Shown one piece after another: positions 18,246-27,188 of a stretch of 64,000 nucleotides of DNA. The position numbers were made by a program, and so were the translations under genes. The notes under the pieces were generated by a model. That model had not been told where the DNA came from. It saw nothing but the letters and a program-made list of their open reading frames with translations, and searched no databases. The stretch is taken from positions 62,001 through 126,000 of the forward strand of contig NZ_JAGHMF010000003.1 of the NCBI RefSeq assembly GCF_017741815.1, in the 5' to 3' direction. Each line of letters starts with the position of its first letter. Positions within the stretch are counted from its first letter, which is position 1. Origin of the DNA: Rhizobium sp. 16-488-2b. Lineage in GTDB: Bacteria > Pseudomonadota > Alphaproteobacteria > Rhizobiales > Rhizobiaceae.

Positions 18246-19829
18246 ATGGCCGAAAGTCTCGCCGAGGCGGTTTCCCGCCGCCGCACATTCGCTATTATCG
18301 CCCACCCGGACGCGGGCAAGACGACGCTGACCGAAAAGCTGCTGCTGTTCGGCGGCGCCATTCAGCTCGCCGGCGAAGTCAAGGCGAAGAAGGATCGCAT
18401 CCAGACCCGGTCGGACTGGATGAAGATCGAGCGCGAGCGCGGCATCTCGGTCGTCACCTCGGTGATGACCTTCGAGTATGAAGGCAATGTCTTCAACATT
18501 CTCGATACGCCCGGCCACGAAGACTTCGCCGACGACACCTATCGCACGCTGACGGCGGTGGATGCGGCCGTCATGGTCATCGACGCCGCCAAGGGTATCG
18601 AGCCTAGAACGCTGAAGCTCTTCGAAGTCTGCCGCATGCGCGACATCCCGATCATCACCTTCATCAACAAGATGGACCGCGAAAGCCGCGATCCCTTCGA
18701 GATCCTGGATGAGGTCGAGGAAAAGCTGGCGCTGGACACCGCCCCGGTGACTTGGCCGATCGGCCGCTCCAAGACATTCTGCGGATCTTACAACCTCGCG
18801 AACAACACTGTTCGCGGCTCCGACACCGAAGTCGAGGGAACGCCGGTCAACGGCCCGCAGGCCGTCGCCGACCGTCTGCCGGAAAATGAGCGCTCGGCCT
18901 TCGTGGACGAGACGGAACTGGCGATCGAAGCTTGCCGCCCGTTCGACCGCAAGGCCTTCCTCGAAGGCCACCTGACGCCTGTCTTCTTCGGCTCGGCGCT
19001 GCGCAATTTCGGTGTCCGCGATCTCATCAACGCGCTCGGCGAATTCGCGCCGCCGCCGCGCGACCAGGTCGCCGATATCAGAACCGTCCATGCCGCCGAA
19101 GACAAGATGACGGCCTTCGTCTTCAAGATCCAGGCCAACATGGATCCCAACCACCGCGACCGCATCGCCTTTGCCCGCATCTGCTCCGGCAAGCTGGAGC
19201 GCGGCATGAAGGCGCGTCTCGCCCGCACCGGCAAGCAGCTCGGCCTCACGGCGCCGCAGTTCTTCTTTGCCTCGCAGCGCCAGCTGGCCGACACCGCCTT
19301 TGCCGGCGACGTCGTCGGCATCCCGAACCACGGGACGCTGCGCATCGGCGATACGCTGACCGAAGGCGAGGCGCTTGTGTTCCAGGGTGTGCCGAACTTC
19401 TCGCCGGAAATCCTGCGCCGCGTGCGGCTTGAGGATGCGATGAAGGCAAAGAAGCTCAAGGAAGCGCTGCAGCAGATGGCCGAAGAGGGCGTCGTGCAGC
19501 TCTTCTCCCCGGAAGATGGTTCGCCGGCTATCGTTGGCGTCGTCGGCGCCCTGCAGCTCGATGTTCTGAAGGAGCGACTGTCGGCCGAATACACGCTGCC
19601 GGTCTCGTTCGAAATGTCGCGCTTCTCCGTCTGCCGCTGGATCTCCTCGGACCAGCCGGCCGAGCTCGAAAAGTTCCTGAACGTCAAGCGTGGCGATATC
19701 GCCCGCGATCTCGACGGCGACCCGGTCTTCCTGGCGCAGGACAGCTTCTCGCTGCGCTACGAATCCGAACGCTTCCCCGCGATCAAGATGGTCGCGATCA
19801 AGGAATATCACGTCGCCAAGGCGGCGTGA
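18246..19829 (+). CDS. prfC: Peptide chain release factor 3
   Basis: This 527-residue GTPase removes release factors RF1 and RF2 from the ribosome after peptide release. G motifs are clear: AHPDAGKT at 19-26, DTPGHEDF at 87-94 and NKMD at 141-144. The C-terminal region with FEMSRFSVCRWI and the closing AIKEYHVAKAA is typical of RF3. The open frame extends 48 codons upstream, but the ATG at 18246 gives the usual RF3 start and length. It is divergent from dut with a 90-base spacer. Confidence 0.95.
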   Translation: MAESLAEAVSRRRTFAIIAHPDAGKTTLTEKLLLFGGAIQLAGEVKAKKDRIQTRSDWMKIERERGISVVTSVMTFEYEGNVFNILDTPGHEDFADDTYRTLTAVDAAVMVIDAAKGIEPRTLKLFEVCRMRDIPIITFINKMDRESRDPFEILDEVEEKLALDTAPVTWPIGRSKTFCGSYNLANNTVRGSDTEVEGTPVNGPQAVADRLPENERSAFVDETELAIEACRPFDRKAFLEGHLTPVFFGSALRNFGVRDLINALGEFAPPPRDQVADIRTVHAAEDKMTAFVFKIQANMDPNHRDRIAFARICSGKLERGMKARLARTGKQLGLTAPQFFFASQRQLADTAFAGDVVGIPNHGTLRIGDTLTEGEALVFQGVPNFSPEILRRVRLEDAMKAKKLKEALQQMAEEGVVQLFSPEDGSPAIVGVVGALQLDVLKERLSAEYTLPVSFEMSRFSVCRWISSDQPAELEKFLNVKRGDIARDLDGDPVFLAQDSFSLRYESERFPAIKMVAIKEYHVAKAA

Positions 19830-19885
19830 TGTTTCATCGGCTATAACGCCATGCCATACTGCCTCCCGCAAACTGGGAGCGCAGC

Positions 19886-20410
19886 ATGGTCAGGGAAAAC
19901 GAAATCCGGAAAAACGAAGTGGCGGTCGATGTTCCGCCGCCGACGGATGCCGGCCTGGTCTTCATCGGCCGCATCCTGACACCCTGGATCTCCCGCATGG
20001 AAACCCCACGTCAGGGTCGCCATGACGGGCCGATCTGCCGGATCGAGATTTTCGAGCCCTGGACGCAGGCGCTGCGGGGTGTCGAGGCCTTCGAACGGCT
20101 GGAAATCCTCTATTGGCTGGATCGCTCCCGCCGCGATCTCGTGTTGCAGAGCCCCGCCAATTCGGGCAAGGTCCACGGCACCTTCTCGCTCCGCTCCCCC
20201 GTCCGCCCAAACCCGATCGGCACGTCGATCGTCAAGCTGGAGGCGGTGGAAGGCGCAACACTTCTGGTGCGCGGCATGGATTGCCTCGACGGCACACCGC
20301 TGCTCGACCTGAAGCCGGACCGCACCCTCTTCAAACCGATCGCCCCGCCGCAGCCCGGCGATTTCCAGACGGGCGACGAGGGCACGGCGCATTATTGCCA
20401 GAAGGCGTGA
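19886..20410 (+). CDS. trmO: tRNA (adenine37-N6)-methyltransferase TrmO
   Basis: This 174-residue protein is of the TsaA/TrmO family, which uses SAM to methylate N6 of t6A37 in tRNA-Thr. Family sequences are [39 protein letters not shown] and LDLKPD. It lacks the long C-terminal extension of the enterobacterial enzyme, as usual for rhizobial versions. It begins 56 bases after prfC on the same strand, so the two translation-related genes may form one unit. Confidence 0.87.
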   Translation: MVRENEIRKNEVAVDVPPPTDAGLVFIGRILTPWISRMETPRQGRHDGPICRIEIFEPWTQALRGVEAFERLEILYWLDRSRRDLVLQSPANSGKVHGTFSLRSPVRPNPIGTSIVKLEAVEGATLLVRGMDCLDGTPLLDLKPDRTLFKPIAPPQPGDFQTGDEGTAHYCQKA

Positions 20411-20769
20411 TCGCTGACTGACTTAATGACTGACGTTGCGCCCGCGGCCCCCTCATCCGCCCTTCGGGCACCTTCTCCCCGCGGGGGAGAAGGGGATGAC
20501 GGCAAGCCGCCCGCCCCCAGTCTCTTCTCCCCAGCGGGGAGAAGTGCCGGAGCGACAGCGAGGCGATGAGGGGGCCACACGGCACACCGCCGGCCATCGC
20601 CCGCGAGAAGCCGAGTCCTGCCACCACCCCTGCGACCTATCGCCATTGTGAACGCTTTGCCGCCCATCCGTCATTGTCCCGATGCCATCCGAACGGTAGC
20701 TATCGTCCCACGGACCGCCCAGCCGTCCAGCATGGGCAGCCGCTGTTTTATCGATTAGGAGCAATCAAT
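20411..20769. other. Intergenic region holding a RIME-like repeat
   Basis: No gene is supported in these 359 bases. A palindromic repeat fills 20446-20576. The remaining part up to the monooxygenase start holds a ribosome site (AGGAG at 20757) and probably a promoter, but I see no convincing -35/-10 pair. Confidence 0.65.
20446..20576. repeat. RIME-like intergenic repeat, copy 1
   Basis: This 131-bp element is bounded by the perfect inverted repeat GGCCCCCTCATC (20446-20457) and GATGAGGGGGCC (20565-20576). Inside are two long hairpins, CCTTCTCCCCGC/GGGGGAGAAGG and TTCTCCCCAGCGGGGAGAA. It shares its ends and hairpin layout with the element at 55991-56115, and matches the style of the rhizobial intergenic mosaic elements. 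Confidence 0.8.
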
Positions 20770-21057
20770 ATGATCGAAGTCATTGCCGCCTTCCGTGCAA
20801 AGCCCGGCAGCGAGGACAAGTTGCGCGAGGCAACGCTCGCCATCGTCGAGCCGACCCGTCGCGAGGAAGGCTGCATCCAGTTTGTGGTCCATGAGGACAC
20901 GGATGCGCCCGGCACATTCTTCATCCGCGAAAGCTGGCGCGACCAGGAGGCCCTGACCGCGCATTTCGAGCAGCCCTACCTGAAAGCACTCGTGGAACTC
21001 CACAAGGACATCTTGGCCGAGCCGCTGAAGCTGCATAACCTCAAGGTCTACGCCTGA
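20770..21057 (+). CDS. Antibiotic biosynthesis monooxygenase-domain (ABM) protein
   Basis: This 95-residue protein has the YgiN-like ABM fold: MIEVIAAFRAKPGSEDKL, EEGCIQFVVHED, FFIRESWRDQEALTAHF and YLKALVELHKD. Relatives act on quinones or as small oxygenases. The ATG at 20770 follows AGGAGCAATCAAT; the longer upstream frame runs through repeat DNA and is not credible. It is flanked upstream by a RIME-like repeat and converges on the small Mop protein. Substrate unknown. Confidence 0.85.
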   Translation: MIEVIAAFRAKPGSEDKLREATLAIVEPTRREEGCIQFVVHEDTDAPGTFFIRESWRDQEALTAHFEQPYLKALVELHKDILAEPLKLHNLKVYA

Positions 21058-21084
21058 GGTATCGAGACAATGTCGCCGTTGACC

Positions 21085-21294
21085 TCAGTCGACGGCGACC
21101 ATGACGTCGGAGGCCTTCACCACGGCATAGGCGTCGGAGCCGACGGTCAGCCCGAGTTCCTTGACAGCCTCGTTGGTGATTGACGACGTGACGATGGAGC
21201 CGCCGCCGATATCGATGCGCACATGTGCCGTCGTGGCGCCGAGCGTGATCTCGACGACCTTGCCCCTGAGGCGGTTGCGAGCGCTGATTTTCAT
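21085..21294 (-). CDS. Molbindin-type Mop/TOBE-domain protein
   Basis: This 69-residue protein is a single Mop (TOBE) domain: MKISARNRLRGKVVEITLGA, then HVRIDIGGG, SSITNEAVKELGL and YAVVKASDVMVAVD. Stand-alone Mop domains (molbindins) bind molybdate or tungstate as oligomers and buffer it in the cytoplasm. It lies 57 bases downstream of betC on the same strand, but no molybdenum genes are nearby. A metal role is inferred from the family. Confidence 0.88.
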   Translation of the reverse strand: MKISARNRLRGKVVEITLGATTAHVRIDIGGGSIVTSSITNEAVKELGLTVGSDAYAVVKASDVMVAVD

Positions 21295-21351
21295 GAGTTT
21301 TCTCCCTGTTTCGATGGCGGAATCTAACGATTCGCCGCCGAAACGGCAATC

Positions 21352-22866
21352 TCACTCGCCACGCGGATAGCGCTGGTTTTCTTCCAGCACGTTCAAATCC
21401 ATGTGGTTGCGCATGTAGCGTTCCGAGGCGCGCTGCAGCGGCTGGTAGTCCCAGGGATAATAAGCGCCGTTGCGCAGCGCCTCGTAAACCACCCAGCGCC
21501 GCGCCTGGCTCTCGCGCACGGCGGCGTCGAAGCTTGCAAGGTTCCAGCGCTTCTCCGCCTGCGCGGTCAGATGCGCCAGCGTATCCGCATAGGCGGGATC
21601 GGTGGCGAGGTTCTTCAATTCCTTCGGGTCGGCGTCGAGGTCGAAGAGCATCGGCGCGTCCTTGTCGCAGAGCGTCAGCTTGAATTTGCCGTCGCGAAGG
21701 CCGACCAGCGGCGCGATCGAGCCCTCGGCCGCATATTCCATCGGCACAGGTCCGCGCGTTCCCGTTCCCTTGGCGAGCGGCGTCAGATCCTCGCCGTCGG
21801 TCCAGGGCTTCAGCTTGGTGATGTCGATGCCGGCAAGCGCCGCCAGCGTCGGCGTCACGTCGAGCGTCGAGACCGGCTGGCTGATCAGCTTCGGCTCCCA
21901 GCCGGGTGCCGATATGGCCAACGGCACGCGGGCGGAACCGTCGAAGAAGCACATCTTGAACCATAGTCCGCGCTCGCCCAGCATGTCGCCGTGGTCGGAG
22001 ACGAAGAGGATGACGGTATCCTCGGCCATTCGCCCACGTTCGAGAACGTCGATGAGTTCGCCGACCTTCTCGTCGATATAGGAGATGTTGGCGAAATAGC
22101 CGCGCCGTGCGTTGCGCACCTGCTCGCGGGTGATCTCGAAGGCGTCGTAGTCGCAGGCCTTCAACAGCCGCTGCGAATGCTGGTCCTGCTCCTCGAACGG
22201 GATGGTGCCGACTTCAGGGTCGAGATGCGGGCAATCCTCATAGAGATCCCAGAACTTGCGCCGCGCCACATAGGGGTCGTGCGGATGCGTGAAGCTGACG
22301 GTCAGGCACCAGGGGCGATCGTCCTGCCGGCGCGAGAGATCGTAGAGCTTGCGGGTCGCGTTGTAGGCGACCTCGTCGTCATATTCCATCTGGTTGGTGA
22401 TTTCGGCCACTCCGGCGCCCGTCACCGAGCCGAGATTGTGGTACCACCAGTCGATGCGCTCGCCGGGCTTGGTATAGTCGGGCGTCCAGCCGAAGTCGGC
22501 CGGGTAGATATCGGTCGTCAGCCGCTCCTCGAAGCCGTGCAGCTGATCGGGGCCGACGAAGTGCATCTTGCCGGAAAGTGCTGTGTGATAACCGGCCGCG
22601 CGCAGATGGTGCGCGAAGGTCGGGATGTCAGAAGCGAATTCGGCGGCGTTGTCGTAGACGCGGGTGCGGCTCGGCAACTGTCCGGACATGAAGGAAGCCC
22701 GCGCCGGCGCGCAGAGCGGGCTTGCCGTATAGGTGTTGGCAAAGCGCACGGAGCGCTTCGCCAGGGCTTTGAGATGCGGCGCATGAAGAAACTCGGCCGG
22801 CCCGTCGGGAAACAGCGTCCCGTTATACTGGTCGACCATCAGGATGAGAAAATTCGGGCGCGACAT
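21352..22866 (-). CDS. betC: Choline-sulfatase
   Basis: This 504-residue type I sulfatase hydrolyses choline-O-sulfate to choline and sulfate, feeding choline to glycine-betaine synthesis or supplying sulfur and carbon. The formylglycine motif C-x-P-x-R is CAPAR with Cys52. N-terminal metal ligands are in MVDQYNG and a second metal site in FVSDHGDMLGERG. The C-terminal part after about residue 400 (LRNGAYYPWDYQPLQRASER) is the choline-sulfatase-specific tail. It lies 23 bases after choX on the same strand, and a LysR gene of the choline-sulfate type diverges from choX. Confidence 0.95.
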   Translation of the reverse strand: MSRPNFLILMVDQYNGTLFPDGPAEFLHAPHLKALAKRSVRFANTYTASPLCAPARASFMSGQLPSRTRVYDNAAEFASDIPTFAHHLRAAGYHTALSGKMHFVGPDQLHGFEERLTTDIYPADFGWTPDYTKPGERIDWWYHNLGSVTGAGVAEITNQMEYDDEVAYNATRKLYDLSRRQDDRPWCLTVSFTHPHDPYVARRKFWDLYEDCPHLDPEVGTIPFEEQDQHSQRLLKACDYDAFEITREQVRNARRGYFANISYIDEKVGELIDVLERGRMAEDTVILFVSDHGDMLGERGLWFKMCFFDGSARVPLAISAPGWEPKLISQPVSTLDVTPTLAALAGIDITKLKPWTDGEDLTPLAKGTGTRGPVPMEYAAEGSIAPLVGLRDGKFKLTLCDKDAPMLFDLDADPKELKNLATDPAYADTLAHLTAQAEKRWNLASFDAAVRESQARRWVVYEALRNGAYYPWDYQPLQRASERYMRNHMDLNVLEENQRYPRGE

Positions 22867-22889
22867 GCTGTTTATGTGTCCTTGAAGTA

Positions 22890-23840
22890 TCAGAGGCCGA
22901 GGGAGGTTTTGACTGCGTCGGCGGCAGGCTTGCCGTCAAGCGTCGTGACGCCAGACAGCCATGGGTCGACGGCGGTCGGATTGGCCTTCAGCCATGCGGT
23001 TGCCGCAGCCTTCGGGTCCTCGCCGCCAAGGATCGAGCCCATCAGCGAGTTTTCCATGCTGATGTCGAACTTCAGGTTCTTCATCAGTGCGGCCGCGTTC
23101 GGGCACTTCGCCGACCAGCCGGTGCGGGCCAGCGTGTAGACTTCCGCGCCGCCGAAGTTCGCGCCGAAATAGGCATCGCCGCCGGAGAGATAGGTGATCT
23201 GGAACTTCTCGTTCATCGGATGCGGCGCCCAGGCGAGGAACACCACGGCGCCCTTGTCCTTGGAGGCGCGCTCGACCTGCGCCAGCATCGCCTGCTCGCC
23301 GGATTCGACCAGCTTCCAGTCCTTGAGGCCGAAGTCGTTGGCGTCGATCATCTTCTGGATATTGCCGTTGGCAGGCGCACCCGGCTCGATGCCGTAGATC
23401 TGCTTGCCGAACTCGTCGCCATGCTTCTGCAGGTCGGCGAAATCCTTGATGCCCTTGTCGGCCACATAGGTCGGCACGGCGAGCGTGAACTTCGCGCCCT
23501 CAAGGTTCTTGTTCATCACCTCGACAGCCTTTGCGGCGTTAAGGTCGTCGATGAAGGACTTCTGCGCCGGCATCCAGTTGCCGAGGAAGACGTCGATCTC
23601 GCCGTTCTTCATCGACTGGTAGCCGATCGGCACGGAGAGCGTCTTGACGTCGGGCTCGTAGCCGAGCGCCGTCAGGATCACAGAGGTCACGCCATTGGTG
23701 GCGGTAATGTCGGTCCAGCCCGGATCAGACATGCGGATCGTCTTGCACGATGCATCGTCTGCGGCAGCGGCCGACCCAACGGCCAGAGCGGAAAGCACAA
23801 CGCCGGCGGCAAGACGGCGGATCATGGAAACTGCTGTCAT
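22890..23840 (-). CDS. choX: Choline-type ABC transporter periplasmic binding protein
   Basis: This 316-residue binding protein belongs to the ChoX/ProX-like quaternary-amine family. A signal peptide covers about 1-26 and ends in ALAVGSAAAA. Aromatic residues suited to a cation-pi box are visible in DPGWTDI, FLGNWMP, VPTYVAD and FLAWAPHP, the positions that cage choline in rhizobial ChoX. It lies upstream of betC. The permease and ATPase genes (choW, choV) are not adjacent, so it must work with a transporter encoded elsewhere. Its ligand may be choline or choline-O-sulfate. Confidence 0.9.
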   Translation of the reverse strand: MTAVSMIRRLAAGVVLSALAVGSAAAADDASCKTIRMSDPGWTDITATNGVTSVILTALGYEPDVKTLSVPIGYQSMKNGEIDVFLGNWMPAQKSFIDDLNAAKAVEVMNKNLEGAKFTLAVPTYVADKGIKDFADLQKHGDEFGKQIYGIEPGAPANGNIQKMIDANDFGLKDWKLVESGEQAMLAQVERASKDKGAVVFLAWAPHPMNEKFQITYLSGGDAYFGANFGGAEVYTLARTGWSAKCPNAAALMKNLKFDISMENSLMGSILGGEDPKAAATAWLKANPTAVDPWLSGVTTLDGKPAADAVKTSLGL

Positions 23841-23939
23841 CTCATTTCCCCTTTTTTGTCATTTGATAGTTTTATTGAACAACACTAGCATCGTCCCTGT
23901 GAAGTCAGCTTTTTTCGATGGTTCCCAACAGGATTTTTT

Positions 23940-24839
23940 ATGGCAGAGCGGCCGATCGATCTGGGGTGGATGCGCATTTTCGCGGAGATCGGCGGTGCCG
24001 GCAGCCTGTCGGCCGCAGCCGGCGCGCTCGGCCTCACCCAGCCCGCCGTCAGCTACCAGATCCGCAGACTGGAAGAGCAGATCGGCGTGACGTTGCTCAA
24101 GCGTCAGCACCGCGGCGTCGAGCTCACGCCCGAGGGGCAGCGGCTTTTCGATCTGGTCGCAAGAAGCGTCGATGAGATCGACCAGCTGACGCGCAGGCTG
24201 CGCAGCGAGAAGGAGCGCCCGTCGATCCGGTTGCATACGGACTACGCCTTTTCCGCGCTCTGGCTTATCCCACGCATGCACGCGTTTCGGCTTGTCCATC
24301 CAGATACCGATATCCAGATCATCGCCACGCAGCGCATGGAGCGTCATCGCTCGGGCGAGGGCGACGTTTCCGTCGTCTTCGGCACCCGCGCCGAATTCGG
24401 CCGCGACGCGAAGCTGCTGCTGCCGGAAAAGGTGGCGCCGGTCTGCAGCCCCGGCTTCATCGAGCGGAACGGCCCTTTCGAGACGCCTGCCGATCTCGCC
24501 CGCAACAGGCTGATCCACCTCGATACGGCAGTGCCATCGCCTTGGTTTGATTGGCGCAGCTATTTCGCCGAACTCGGCGTCGGGCGCGAGGCCTTTGCCG
24601 GGCAGGGCGATCTCAGCTTCAACACCTATTCGCTGGTGGTGCAGGCAGCTCTTGGCGAACAGGGGCTGGCGCTCGGCTGGATGGGCCTGGTCGACACGCT
24701 GCTGTCGACCGGTATTCTCTCTCTCGCCGGCCCGACGCTGGAAGCGCCGGATCGCGGCTATTTTCTGCTGCAGCCGAAAGGCCGCACGCCCGGAAGCGAC
24801 GAACTCGGCGCCTGGATGCTGGCCGAAGCCGGTCTCTGA
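23940..24839 (+). CDS. LysR-type regulator of choline-sulfate use
   Basis: This 299-residue LysR-type regulator has an N-terminal winged helix (WMRIFAEIGGAGSLSAAAGA, then LGLTQPAVSYQIRRLEEQIG) and a C-terminal effector domain from about residue 95. It is transcribed away from choX-betC with a 99-base shared region containing the AT-rich run TTTGATAGTTTTATTGAACA. A divergent LysR gene at betC is the usual arrangement for choline-sulfate regulators, so control of choX and betC is likely but inferred. The 3' end is 26 bases from the convergent otsA stop. Confidence 0.88.
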   Translation: MAERPIDLGWMRIFAEIGGAGSLSAAAGALGLTQPAVSYQIRRLEEQIGVTLLKRQHRGVELTPEGQRLFDLVARSVDEIDQLTRRLRSEKERPSIRLHTDYAFSALWLIPRMHAFRLVHPDTDIQIIATQRMERHRSGEGDVSVVFGTRAEFGRDAKLLLPEKVAPVCSPGFIERNGPFETPADLARNRLIHLDTAVPSPWFDWRSYFAELGVGREAFAGQGDLSFNTYSLVVQAALGEQGLALGWMGLVDTLLSTGILSLAGPTLEAPDRGYFLLQPKGRTPGSDELGAWMLAEAGL

Positions 24840-24865
24840 CATCTCTATTTTCAAGCGGCAGAAGG

Positions 24866-26242
24866 TCAGGCTGCCAGATCCTGCAGGAAGTCGTCGCACC
24901 AGCGCGAAACGTCGTGGACCGTAAGATAATCCATCATCCGCTGCCAGCGCTCCTTGCGCTCCTCGAGCGACATGTTCAGCGCCCGCGCTATCGCGTTGGC
25001 GGTCCCCTCTATGTCGTAGGGGTTGACCAGAAGAGCGCCCTTCAGTTCACGGGCGGCACCCGCGAAGCGAGACAGCACGAGAACGCCCGGATCCTCGGGA
25101 TCCTGCGCCGCGACATATTCCTTCGCCACGAGGTTCATGCCGTCGCGCAGCGGCGTCACGAGGCCCACGCGCGCAAGCCGATAAAGCCCGGCAAGGATGG
25201 GCCGGCTGAGCGAACGGTTGATATAGCGGATCGGCACCCAGTCCACGGTGCCTAGCGCGCCATTCACCCGACCTGCCTGTTCGGCGACCGTGCGCTGCAT
25301 CTGCTCGTATTCGGGGACCTCCGAGCGCGATTTCGGCGTCACCTGCAGATAGGTCACGTTGCGCTGGTGGGCGGGGTTGTTGAGCACGAAGCGCTCGAAG
25401 GCGTCGATACGCTGTGTCAGCCCCTTGGAGTAATCGAGCCGATCGACGCCGATGATCAGGTCGCGGCCGATGATGCTCTCCTTCGCCTTGTGCACCATGG
25501 CGTGGCTGACGGCCTTGCGCGCGAACTTCGCAAAGGCTTCTGTCTCGATCCCGATCCCATAGGCGCCGCCCTTGAAGATCTTGTCGCCGGAGTTGAAGCG
25601 GCCGTCTCCCAGCGCGTCACCCATCTCCTCGCGACGCAGGCAGCCGGCGAAGTTCTCAAGATCGTGGTCGGTCTGGAAACCGACGAGATCGTAGGCGGCA
25701 AGCCCGCGCATGATCTCTTCATGCACAGGCATGGTGAACAGCACGTCGGCCGGCGGCCAAGGAATGTGGTGGAAGAAACCGATCCGGTTCTTCACGCCCA
25801 TTTGCCGGAGTTCGGCCGCAAGCGGGATCAGGTGGTAATCGTGGATCCAGATCGTGTCGTCGGCCTCCAGCATCGGCGCCAGCCGGTGCGCGAAGAAGCG
25901 GTTGACGCGGAAGTAGCCCGTCATCTCCTTGCGGCCGTATTCCGCCAGATCCAGTCTATAGTGGCAGATCGGCCAGAGCACGCGATTGGCAAAGCCGAAG
26001 TAATATTCCTCGACATCCTTTTCCGTCAGATCCGTCAGCGCATAGGTGATCCGGCCATCCTCGCTGATCTGCAAGGGGCCCGGCTCGGTGTCGCCGCTCG
26101 ACTTGCCCGACCAGCCCATCCAGATGCCGCCGCGCTGCTGGAGCGCGGCCTGCAGGGCCACGGCAAGCCCGCCGGCCGCCGCTGCCGCTCCGCCCTTTTC
26201 GGGAACGGGCACACGGTTGGAAACGATGACAAGACGGCTCAC
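24866..26242 (-). CDS. otsA: Trehalose-6-phosphate synthase
   Basis: This 458-residue GT20 glycosyltransferase joins UDP-glucose and glucose-6-phosphate. Typical sequences are [11 protein letters not shown] at the N-terminus, the glycine-rich loop with [43 protein letters not shown] and [15 protein letters not shown]. Length and C-terminus are normal for a stand-alone OtsA. It follows otsB by 58 bases on the same strand, so the two form an otsBA unit for trehalose, an osmoprotectant and desiccation protectant; betC and choX next to it also serve osmolytes. Confidence 0.95.
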   Translation of the reverse strand: MSRLVIVSNRVPVPEKGGAAAAAGGLAVALQAALQQRGGIWMGWSGKSSGDTEPGPLQISEDGRITYALTDLTEKDVEEYYFGFANRVLWPICHYRLDLAEYGRKEMTGYFRVNRFFAHRLAPMLEADDTIWIHDYHLIPLAAELRQMGVKNRIGFFHHIPWPPADVLFTMPVHEEIMRGLAAYDLVGFQTDHDLENFAGCLRREEMGDALGDGRFNSGDKIFKGGAYGIGIETEAFAKFARKAVSHAMVHKAKESIIGRDLIIGVDRLDYSKGLTQRIDAFERFVLNNPAHQRNVTYLQVTPKSRSEVPEYEQMQRTVAEQAGRVNGALGTVDWVPIRYINRSLSRPILAGLYRLARVGLVTPLRDGMNLVAKEYVAAQDPEDPGVLVLSRFAGAARELKGALLVNPYDIEGTANAIARALNMSLEERKERWQRMMDYLTVHDVSRWCDDFLQDLAA

Positions 26243-26300
26243 GCAATATTCCTTTCAAAAACGGCAGTACGCAAAAATGGCAATCGATAGGTCGCGATCA

Positions 26301-27098
26301 TCAAACGGCGAGATGCGCGATGAGTTCCCGCAGGGCGGCGGCTGTCGGCAGTGTCAGTTGCGCCGCCGTGCCGGAGAGTGGTGTTCCGACGCGGATCGAA
26401 TGTCCGCCCAGCCGGTTTGCGACGTGGAACATCGCCTCGTCGGTGATGTCGTCGCCAATGGCGATCGGACGGCGGCCGGCAAACGGCGCTTCCGACAGAA
26501 AGGTCTCCACCGCATGCCCCTTGTCGGCGCTGGCAGGACGAATTTCGAGCACCATCTTGCCGCGCTGCAGCGTCCAGTTCTCGCCGGCCTTGGCGAGAAA
26601 TGTCTCCATCAGAGGCTCGAGTTCGGCCTGCCGCTGCGGCGCGAGTCGATAGTGCGCGGCGACCGCTGCCCCCTTGTCCTCAATCAGCACGCCATCGAAG
26701 CCTGACGTTTCCTTGCGCAGTTCGGCCTTCAGTTTCTCGAATTGCGCCGTCGCCTCGGCCAGCTCGATCCGTCCATCCGCGCGTCGCAACTCCGCGCCAT
26801 GCAGGCCGGCAATCGGAAACTGGTAGGGGGGAAAGAGCTTGTCGGCATAGGGCAGCGCCCGTCCCGTCACCAGCGCCACGGCGCCGCCGAGCTTGCGCGA
26901 CAGCTGATCGAGTTGCTGCGGCAGGGCAGGGGGCACGACAATGCCATCGGGCGTGTCGGCGAGATCGATCAAGGTGCCATCTATATCGAGAAACAGCGCC
27001 CAATCGGTGGCCGAGGACCGGAGCAGATTGAACAGAAACGAGGTCCCGGAAACCTGCTGTGGCTTCAGGGTTCGGGATGGCTGCGCTGGATAGGACAT
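26301..27098 (-). CDS. otsB: Trehalose-6-phosphate phosphatase
   Basis: This HAD-superfamily phosphatase of 265 residues converts trehalose-6-phosphate to trehalose. The catalytic motif DIDGTL is at 38-43, motif II is ALVTGR, and the distal acidic motif is AIGDDITDEAMF. I chose the ATG at 27098 (MSYPAQPSRT); a TTG seven codons earlier is possible, and neither has a strong ribosome site. It precedes otsA by 58 bases. Confidence 0.92.
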   Translation of the reverse strand: MSYPAQPSRTLKPQQVSGTSFLFNLLRSSATDWALFLDIDGTLIDLADTPDGIVVPPALPQQLDQLSRKLGGAVALVTGRALPYADKLFPPYQFPIAGLHGAELRRADGRIELAEATAQFEKLKAELRKETSGFDGVLIEDKGAAVAAHYRLAPQRQAELEPLMETFLAKAGENWTLQRGKMVLEIRPASADKGHAVETFLSEAPFAGRRPIAIGDDITDEAMFHVANRLGGHSIRVGTPLSGTAAQLTLPTAAALRELIAHLAV

Positions 27099-27188
27099 GT
27101 GGTCTAAATGTGGCAGCAAACCGCGATGGCAACCCTAAAAAGTCATCGCGGCCCCTTAGCGGCGTCTCGCGCGGACGTTCGCCATGCC

